Source: Chloroflexota bacterium
GTDB lineage: Bacteria; Chloroflexota; Anaerolineae; Promineifilales; Promineifilaceae
NCBI GenBank assembly: GCA_024278255.1
Contig: JAJRTP010000223.1
Span: forward strand, 1 to 11,032
Length of the DNA: 11,032 nucleotides
Direction of reading: 5' to 3'
Positions 6,667 to 11,032 of this stretch are shown one piece after another. The position numbers and the translations under genes were made by a program. Under the pieces are notes generated by a model, which was not told the origin of the DNA, made no database searches, and saw only the letters and a program-made list of their open reading frames with translations. The first letter of the stretch is position 1. The number at the start of each line of letters is the position of its first letter.

Positions 6667-7716
6667 ATGACAACTGATTCCACAACTCCGGTAGCCGGTT
6701 TGGGTAAAATCCAGCCTGATACTTTACGCAAGCAAAACCGTATGGAACGGCTCGTAGGCCCTGAATGGTACCGGCTGTTAAAAGGGTTGGTAACAAACCC
6801 CTTATCAGTAGCCGGTATCGTGATTTTGTTTGGCTTTATCTTTATGGCCGTAATGGCGCCTGTGCTGGCCCCAGCCCCGGATCCCAACTGGAATACCAAT
6901 TTGATTCCCCGTGACGGCTACAAACCGGAGCCAAAACCGCCGGGGACGCCCTGGAAATTAAATGTGCCACAAACGCAGCCTTTCTGGTACAGTCTGACTG
7001 GTAATGAAGAATGGGTGCATTTACTAGGTACTACCAGCGGCCAGTATGATATCTGGTACGGTATCATTTGGGGGACACGCACGGCTTTGTTTGCCGGTTC
7101 TGTTGTTGTATTGGCCTCGGCCGCCATTGGTATTTTAGTAGGCTCTGTGGCCGGGTTTTATGGCGGATGGGTAGATGAAGTGCTGATGCGTATTGTGGAA
7201 GTTTTTATTGTTTTTCCCGGCCTGGTAGCCGTGTTGGTGCTATCCTCAATTCTGATTCCTATTTTTGGGCGCAGTCTCTGGCCGGCCATTATTGCCTTGA
7301 CTGTGTTTGGCTGGATGGGATACGCTCGTTTGCTGCGCGGTGATATTTTAACAAACAAGGAACGGGATTATGTACTGGCTTCCAAAGCCAGCGGCGCTAA
7401 AGATATGCATATTATTACGCGGCACGTGCTACCCAATGCTATCTTTCCTACTTTGGTTTTTCTGTCATTGGATATGGGGGCAATTGTGATTGCGTTTGCC
7501 ACATTGAGCTTTTTGGGTGTGGGCGTGGAAGTGGGCTACGCAGATTGGGGTCAAATTGTCAGTTTTGCCCGCGACTGGATTTTGACCCTAGATCAGCATT
7601 GGTACATTGTTTTATTCCCCGGTCTGGCGCTGCTGTTGTATGGTCTGGGCTGGAATTTGCTGGGAGATGCGCTGCGGGATATTCTGGACCCGAAATTGCG
7701 CGGCAAGACTGTCTGA
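6667..7716 (+). CDS. dppC: ABC transporter permease, DppC/OppC type
   Basis: Second channel subunit, pairing with DppB. AGGTG (6656-6660) precedes the ATG by six bases. Features: a cytoplasmic N-terminal tail ending in LLKGLVTNPLSVAG, membrane segment 1 (about 47-68), then a Pro-rich extracytoplasmic stretch (about 69-118) that is longer than in many homologues, then LLGTTSGQYDIWYGIIWGTRTAL, the conserved entry into segment 2. The EAA-type coupling loop lies at about 228-258 (NKERDYVLASKASGAKDMHIITRHVLPN). Late motifs FATLSFLGVGV, DWGQIV and GWNLLGDALRDILDPKLRG are diagnostic for this subunit. At 349 aa it is somewhat long, explained by the insertion. It is the last gene of the importer operon, and a strong hairpin terminator begins 65 bases after its stop. 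Confidence 0.95.
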   Translation: MTTDSTTPVAGLGKIQPDTLRKQNRMERLVGPEWYRLLKGLVTNPLSVAGIVILFGFIFMAVMAPVLAPAPDPNWNTNLIPRDGYKPEPKPPGTPWKLNVPQTQPFWYSLTGNEEWVHLLGTTSGQYDIWYGIIWGTRTALFAGSVVVLASAAIGILVGSVAGFYGGWVDEVLMRIVEVFIVFPGLVAVLVLSSILIPIFGRSLWPAIIALTVFGWMGYARLLRGDILTNKERDYVLASKASGAKDMHIITRHVLPNAIFPTLVFLSLDMGAIVIAFATLSFLGVGVEVGYADWGQIVSFARDWILTLDQHWYIVLFPGLALLLYGLGWNLLGDALRDILDPKLRGKTV

Positions 7717-7718
7717 TT

Positions 7719-7754
7719 TAGTCGAGTAGTCTTTAGTCTTGTAGTCGGGTAGTC
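7719..7754. repeat. Five TAGTC units with 7-8-base period
   Basis: TAGTC occurs at 7719, 7727, 7734, 7742 and 7750, with spacings 8, 7, 8 and 8 and variable two- or three-base fillers (GAG, TT, TTG, GGG). It lies between the dppC stop and its terminator. It looks like a small degenerate tandem repeat of the same kind as those near 9311-9357. Confidence 0.6.
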
Positions 7755-7780
7755 GTTTTATCTGTCATTCCGACCAACGG

Positions 7781-7821
7781 GAGGAATCTTTTGTGTACAG
7801 TTACGAAAGATTCCTCTTTTT
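7781..7821 (+). terminator. Rho-independent terminator of the ABC operon
   Basis: GAGGAATCTTT (7781-7791) pairs perfectly with AAAGATTCCTC (7806-7816). The stem extends inward by a few pairs to leave a loop of about six bases, and TTTTT (7817-7821) follows. The position 65 bases after dppC and the classic shape make this the clearest terminator in the window. Confidence 0.8.
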
Positions 7822-7831
7822 GATCGCGCTC

Positions 7832-7864
7832 AGATTGGTTCGATCTTCAAGATTGAACCAATCT
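7832..7864 (-). terminator. 16-bp hairpin over the rfbH stop codon, possible - strand transcript end
   Basis: AGATTGGTTCGATCTT (7832-7847) pairs with AAGATTGAACCAATCT (7849-7864) with a single G-U exception; the true loop is about TTCAA. The right arm includes part of the rfbH stop codon (7863-7865). There is no T run in the - strand direction, so it is not a canonical intrinsic terminator. It may protect the message end or reduce collision between convergent transcripts. Confidence 0.4.
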
Positions 7865-9182
7865 ATATGTATCTCCCCATAAATTCTGCAAATACTGCCA
7901 GCACATAATCCAGCATCTCTGGCGTTAGCTTGGGGTAGACGCCAATCCAGAACGTCTGATTCATCACGATGTCGGTGTTGGTCAAGCTGCCGACGGTGCG
8001 GTAGGGGACGCTTTGCCAGGCGGGTTGGCGGGTGAGGTTGCCGCCGAAGAGGAGGCGGGTGGCGATGTGCCGATCTTCCAGGTATTGAATCAATTCGCGG
8101 CGGCTGAAGGGGGCGGACGGCCGTACCGTAATCAAAAATCCAAACCAACTGGGGTCGCTGCCCGGCGTCGCTTCCGGCAGGATGAGGTGTTCTTCATACG
8201 GCCGTAACCCCTCATGCAAAATCTGCCAGTTCCGCTTACGGCTTTCCGTGAATTGAGGTAGCTTTTGCAACTGAGCCACACCAACGGCCGCCTGCATATC
8301 CGTCATCTTCAGGTTATAGCCAATATGCGAGTAAATGTACTTGTGGTCGTATCCCTGGGGCAGGTCACCCAACTGCCAGTCAAACCGCTTGCCGCAGGTA
8401 TCAGCTGCGCCCGGCGCGCACCAGCAGTCTCGCCCCCAATCGCGGAATGATTCCACAATTTTCTTGAGCCGAGCGTGGTTGGTGAGGACGCAACCCCCTT
8501 CCCCCATGGTGATGTGGTGCGCCGGATAGAAACTGACGCTGGCCAGATGGCCGAATGAACCGGTGAGACGGCCGTTATACAGCGAGCCTACCGCGTCACA
8601 ATTATCCTCCACCAGCCACAAATCATGCTTTTGGGCCACCGCCAGCACCGCATCCAGATCAAACGGGTTGCCCAGCGTGTGGGCTATCATAATTGCCTTT
8701 GTCTTGGAGGAAATAGCCTCTTCCAGATAGCTGACGTCAATGTTGTACGTCCCCAGTTCCACATCCAGGAAGACCGGCGTCAGGCGATTTTGCACAATAG
8801 GATTGACCGTTGTGGGAAAACCGGCGGCTACGGTAATCACCTCATCTCCCGGCTGCAATGCCTTTTCCCCCAGGCGGGGTGAGGTGAGGGCAGACAGGGA
8901 CAGCAAATTGGCGGAAGAGCCGGAGTTGCACAGCATGGCGTGACGCACGCCCATCATCTGGGAAAATTCCCGTTCAAACTGCTCAGCATAACGGCCGGTG
9001 GTCAGCCAAAATTCCAGAGAAGAATCCACCAGGTTGACCATTTCGGCAGCATCAAACACGCGGCCGGAAACAGGCACGGCCGTTTCCCCCGGCGTAAATT
9101 CATCTGTGGCAAAAGCTTCCTGGTAATACTCTTCCACCAACGCCAAGATGCGCTGTTTTAACTCGTTGCTCTTTTCCGTCAT
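7863..9182 (-). CDS. rfbH: RfbH/DdhC-type CDP-4-keto-6-deoxyglucose-3-dehydrase (E1-like)
   Basis: DegT/DnrJ/EryC1/StrS-fold enzyme of the branch that removes the C3 hydroxyl from CDP-4-keto-6-deoxy-D-glucose using PMP and a [2Fe-2S] cluster, with a reductase partner (E3), on the way to 3,6-dideoxyhexoses such as abequose, paratose, tyvelose or ascarylose. In FYPAHHITMGEGG (218-230) His222 stands where aminotransferases have the PLP lysine, the known hallmark of E1. Cysteines C195, C253, C255 and C263 reproduce the E1 spacing C-X57-C-X1-C-X7-C exactly. Other landmarks are CNSGSSANL (85-93), AAGFPTTVNP (119-128) and VEDNCDAVGS (191-200). At 439 aa the length matches the family (about 437). The start is supported by GGAG six bases after which comes CAGGCT and then the ATG. 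It lies 171 bases downstream of a glycosyltransferase on the same strand, fitting surface polysaccharide synthesis. The reductase and CDP-sugar genes are not in view. Confidence 0.93.
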   Translation of the reverse strand: MTEKSNELKQRILALVEEYYQEAFATDEFTPGETAVPVSGRVFDAAEMVNLVDSSLEFWLTTGRYAEQFEREFSQMMGVRHAMLCNSGSSANLLSLSALTSPRLGEKALQPGDEVITVAAGFPTTVNPIVQNRLTPVFLDVELGTYNIDVSYLEEAISSKTKAIMIAHTLGNPFDLDAVLAVAQKHDLWLVEDNCDAVGSLYNGRLTGSFGHLASVSFYPAHHITMGEGGCVLTNHARLKKIVESFRDWGRDCWCAPGAADTCGKRFDWQLGDLPQGYDHKYIYSHIGYNLKMTDMQAAVGVAQLQKLPQFTESRKRNWQILHEGLRPYEEHLILPEATPGSDPSWFGFLITVRPSAPFSRRELIQYLEDRHIATRLLFGGNLTRQPAWQSVPYRTVGSLTNTDIVMNQTFWIGVYPKLTPEMLDYVLAVFAEFMGRYI

Positions 9183-9200
9183 AGCCTGCTCCGTAAATTA

Positions 9201-9251
9201 TTGCGTATTACGTATTGCGTAAAAAATTCCTACGCAATACGCAGCACGCAA
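9201..9251. repeat. Mirrored heptamer array (3x TTGCGTA-type, 3x TACGCAA-type)
   Basis: TTGCGTA, TTACGTA, TTGCGTA (9201-9221) run head to tail. After nine bases they are answered by the reverse-complement family TACGCAA, TACGCAG, CACGCAA (9231-9251). The inner part forms a perfect 11-bp stem, CGTATTGCGTA (9211-9221) with TACGCAATACG (9231-9241). It lies between the glycosyltransferase stop and the rfbH start. It may act as an mRNA hairpin between the two genes or be a small mobile or replicative repeat. Confidence 0.65.
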
Positions 9252-9310
9252 TGCGTCTTACGGCTATTTTATCTGATGTTGGGATTTATGGGATGTTTTG
9301 CGGGGAGTTC

Positions 9311-9357
9311 GTCAGCGAGTCAGCGGGCAATTACCCAATTACCAGTTACTCAATTAC
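9311..9357. repeat. Degenerate 7-8-base tandem repeats (GTCAGCG and CAATTAC units)
   Basis: GTCAGCGA and GTCAGCGG are tandem at 9311-9326. CAATTAC-type units follow at 9328, 9336, 9343 (as CAGTTAC) and 9351, with period 8, 7 and 8. The last unit runs over the stop codon of the glycosyltransferase gene (9354-9356), so the repeat has grown to the very end of the coding frame. Confidence 0.55.
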
Positions 9358-10409
9358 TGTTTGCGGGAAGAACGAGGCAGCGGATAAGACGTTGAAGGCA
9401 ACGGCCGTAACCGATCCCCCTGAAAATCAGTCATCCGCCCCATCATATACAGCGCCGCCCCGGCCAAAAAGGCAAATCCAGTGTAAATGAGGTAGAACCA
9501 ATGCGTCAACATCGCCCCGATGGAAAACAAGACGCCCCTTTTGCGGCCCACGTAACTGTAAAAGCCATGATTTAACCAAAGCAAGGAAACAACTGAAGCT
9601 GCAACCAACAGCCAGCCCCAGCCGGAAAAGAGTACCAACAGCAATGCCAGCAAGCCGAAAATAGCAACGGCCGTACTCAACCGCTGCGAGCGCTGCAAAT
9701 TCAGATCATTAGGCACAAACTTGTCCTGCAAAATCAACTGCGTCCAGGGAATCGCCCTGTCCCGAATATCCGTCACCACCATATCCCGCCACGACCACCG
9801 CTTCAGATGCTTCACCAGCAGCAGCTTCTCCAGCCGAATCTCGTAACCAGCCGCGTGCAGGCGATAACCCAACTCTATATCCTCAATGCCGGGACGGGGA
9901 AAAGCCAGGGCGTTAAAGCCGCCCAGCGCCAGAAAAATATCCCGCCGGATGGCCCCCACGCTGCTGCGAAACGTGGCCGCCGCCACATTGGAATGCTGGT
10001 GAAAATAAAAATGCTGCATCGTGCGGTAGCGGCTGAGGAAATTGGTCACTACCGGTTCATCATCATACGAACCGTAGCAGGCCGCTATCTGGGATTCAGC
10101 TTGCATGGTCGCAGCCACGTGCCCCACCGTGCCCGGCTGCACTAACACGTCCGCATCCAAAAAGAAGAGAACGTCGCCGCGGGCCATCTGCGCCCCGATG
10201 TTGCGCGCCTGGGCCGGGCCAAGTCGCTCGGGCCAGCCGCCAATCACCTGCGCCCCATACTGCCGGGCCACAACGGCCGATCCGTCTGTGGAATTATCGT
10301 CCACTACCAGGCATTCCCAATGGTCATACAGGGTTTGGTTGAGGGCTTCCAGACATTGCCGGAATGTCGCGCCCCCGTTGTGTACCGGAATGATTACTGA
10401 AATAAACAT
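9354..10409 (-). CDS. GT2-family glycosyltransferase with C-terminal membrane segments
   Basis: Inverting nucleotide-sugar transferase with a GT-A fold, probably attached to the cytoplasmic membrane and acting in surface polysaccharide or glycolipid assembly. I place the start at the ATG at 10409 (MFISVIIPVHNGG), because the fold begins directly there and AAGG lies about 11 bases upstream. An in-frame ATG at 10451 would add 14 unlikely residues. With this numbering: SVIIPVHNGG (4-13), VVDDNSTDGS (35-44), GPAQARNIGAQMARGDVLFFLDADV with the metal-binding DAD at 85-87, ALGGFN (161-166) and EDIELGYRL (176-184), the acceptor/base region. Hydrophobic stretches at about 246-278 and 295-323 suggest two to four membrane segments, then a basic tail. 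The length is 351 aa. The donor and acceptor sugars are unknown. It is probably transcribed with rfbH downstream. Its C-terminal codons run into a short tandem repeat. Confidence 0.88.
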   Translation of the reverse strand: MFISVIIPVHNGGATFRQCLEALNQTLYDHWECLVVDDNSTDGSAVVARQYGAQVIGGWPERLGPAQARNIGAQMARGDVLFFLDADVLVQPGTVGHVAATMQAESQIAACYGSYDDEPVVTNFLSRYRTMQHFYFHQHSNVAAATFRSSVGAIRRDIFLALGGFNALAFPRPGIEDIELGYRLHAAGYEIRLEKLLLVKHLKRWSWRDMVVTDIRDRAIPWTQLILQDKFVPNDLNLQRSQRLSTAVAIFGLLALLLVLFSGWGWLLVAASVVSLLWLNHGFYSYVGRKRGVLFSIGAMLTHWFYLIYTGFAFLAGAALYMMGRMTDFQGDRLRPLPSTSYPLPRSSRKQ

Positions 10410-10447
10410 GCTGTTTTCTACCTTAGAAGCCCCGCTGTGTGGCCTCT

Positions 10448-10484
10448 GCAAGCCGCTCTTTATAGGAGCAAGCCCGGAATTATA
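10448..10484 (-). promoter_or_regulatory. Candidate promoter for the glycosyltransferase-rfbH pair
   Basis: On the - strand a perfect TATAAT (10484-10479) lies about 70 bases upstream of the glycosyltransferase start. No good -35 box is visible 16-18 bases further up. On the + strand reading, GCAAGCC is repeated directly at 10448-10454 and 10468-10474, 20 bases apart (about two helical turns), just downstream of the -10 box, where a regulator could bind. The evidence is consensus match only. Confidence 0.35.
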
Positions 10485-10526
10485 CAGATCACGGTAAGAG
10501 AATGCACATTTTCAGAGATTGTTCGG

Positions 10527-10919
10527 TTATAAATTTGGCTGGGATGTTTGCAGGAATGCGGCCGTTTTTAAGATGCCTACGATGCTTTTAGCGTCCTGGA
10601 TACGGCCGTCATAAGTCATCGTTACCAGTTCTGAAAGCAGCATAGGCGTCACTTCGATTTGCTCATCAGCATCACCGGGCAGAGGGTCGGCGGAGAGTTC
10701 CTGAGCCACATACAAGCGCATCCGCTCATTGCTCAGGCCGGGAGCGGGCCAGATTTCGCCCAAATCGGTGAGTTTTTCGGCGCGTTGGCCGGTTTCTTCC
10801 CGCAGTTCCCGTTGGGCGCAAACTAGCCAATCTTCCTGCCAACCGCGCGTCCCGGCGGGTAGCTCCAAAATGGTTTGATCCAGTGCGTGCCGGGCGTATA
10901 AAAGACTTAGGGGAGGAAA
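10527..10919 (-). pseudogene. Nudix hydrolase (ADP-ribose pyrophosphatase-like), N-terminal half missing
   Basis: The frame contains a full Nudix box G-x5-E-x7-REL-x-EE-x-G (GTRGWQEDWLVCAQRELREETG, spanning roughly 10791-10856), preceded by ALDQTILELPAG, the strand that normally leads into the box in ADP-ribose/nucleoside-diphosphate-sugar pyrophosphatases, and followed by an ordinary C-terminal half (EIWPAPGLSNERMRLYVA). Family members have about 50-60 more residues at the front. Here the homologous reading fades within about ten codons before RHALDQ and meets an in-frame TAA at 10922-10920. No ATG or ribosome binding site is present; the only internal start would be a TTG at 10868, inside a conserved strand. 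So the gene looks cut off, probably by an insertion or rearrangement near 10890-10920. It could instead be a short functional protein, but the missing strands make that unlikely. Confidence 0.55.
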
Positions 10920-11032
10920 TTAACACGACATCAATTTTGAGCTAAACTTTCGACGAATCACCACAAACTCGAAAGGAAATAGCCTAAAAAGATGCCGTGT
11001 TTGATAGATACTATACGTGAAACCAACCCGGA
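10920..11032 (+). mobile_element. Possible end of an inserted element with a gene start at 10992
   Basis: Base composition turns AT-rich at about 10905, where the Nudix gene breaks off. On the + strand AAAGGAAA (10972-10979) precedes an ATG at 10992 that opens MPCLIDTIRETNP and stays open to the window edge, as an insertion-sequence transposase start would. The spacing is long and 13 residues cannot be assigned to a family. An alternative - strand frame entering from the edge and stopping at 10920 is equally short. Treat this as a hint from context. Confidence 0.2.

Larger units (their letters stand above)
387..10609. repeat. Dispersed palindromic octamer ACGGCCGT, 13 exact copies
   Basis: Exact copies start at 387, 550, 593, 613, 1165, 2235, 8117, 8198, 8568, 9076, 9401, 9667 and 10602. 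Near-copies with one changed base occur near 4049, 8284, 8988, 10272 and 10558. About 0.2 copies would be expected by chance in 11 kb. They occur in coding and non-coding DNA alike. In behaviour this resembles the HIP1 octamer (GCGATCGC) of cyanobacterial genomes, though the sequence differs. Confidence 0.85.

Noticed and set aside
7801..8148. 115-codon - strand frame overlapping the 3' end of rfbH
   Set aside because: It lies in another frame of the well-supported rfbH gene and has a compositional His/Pro/Arg bias typical of a shadow frame.
9201..9357. CRISPR array
   Set aside because: The units are 7-8 bases with no spacers of 30-40 bases and no repeat of 23 or more bases, so this is a short tandem repeat.
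10410..10451. Longer glycosyltransferase start at the ATG at 10451
   Set aside because: The 14 extra residues do not resemble the GT2 N-terminus, which starts at MFISVIIPV, and no ribosome site precedes 10451.
10726..10926. 66-codon frame from a GTG at 10926 over the Nudix region
   Set aside because: It is an out-of-frame shadow of the Nudix reading, rich in Arg and Ser, with no continuity of Nudix motifs. It does not rescue the missing N-terminus by a single frameshift.
10920..11030. 36-codon - strand frame entering from the right edge and ending at 10920
   Set aside because: It is short and not recognisable as a family. It could be the end of a real gene, but the competing + strand start is equally plausible.

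Overview
The window looks like a chromosomal stretch of a mid-GC bacterium, most likely a member of the Chloroflexota (Anaerolineae/Ardenticatenia-like). This placement is an inference. It rests on the Val/Glu/Thr-rich linker of repeated VEVTR-type motifs right after the lipobox of the substrate-binding protein, which I associate from memory with Chloroflexota lipoproteins, on the general base composition, and on the style of the intergenic short repeats. No rRNA, tRNA or CRISPR array is visible.

Layout, left to right. (1) The 3' part of an msrQ-like haem membrane subunit gene (1-518, +) ends at a stem-loop. (2) A 426-base gap carries a candidate promoter and a three-half-site operator-like element. 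(3) A complete family-5 peptide/nickel-type ABC importer lies on the + strand in an unusual order: ATPase D (945-1967), ATPase F (1964-3001, 4-base overlap), lipoprotein solute-binding protein (3152-5242), permease B (5587-6651) and permease C (6667-7716). Hairpins flank the binding-protein gene. A strong terminator-like hairpin follows it, and a possible 19-codon leader ORF ends at the ribosome binding site of permease B. (4) After a strong terminator and several short repeats comes a - strand pair: a GT2 glycosyltransferase with C-terminal membrane segments (10409-9354), then an RfbH/DdhC-type 3-dehydratase (9182-7863). (5) At the right edge is a Nudix hydrolase remnant lacking its N-terminal half. 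It meets AT-rich DNA that may be the end of an inserted element.

How the genes work together. The ABC genes should encode one importer: lipoprotein receptor, two permeases and two ATPases with C-terminal cysteine clusters. The substrate cannot be read from sequence. The - strand pair fits surface polysaccharide work. The RfbH homologue keeps the His-for-Lys exchange and the exact C-X57-C-X1-C-X7-C iron-sulfur spacing of CDP-4-keto-6-deoxyglucose-3-dehydrase, so a 3,6-dideoxyhexose pathway is plausible, but its partner genes are not in the window.

The most unexpected signals lie outside the genes. The palindromic octamer ACGGCCGT occurs 13 times exactly (about 0.2 expected by chance) and is absent from a 5.9-kb central block. 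Several intergenic spots carry 7-8-base-period degenerate tandem repeats, including a mirrored array of three TTGCGTA-type heptamers followed by three TACGCAA-type heptamers, reminiscent of the short tandemly repeated heptamers of cyanobacteria.
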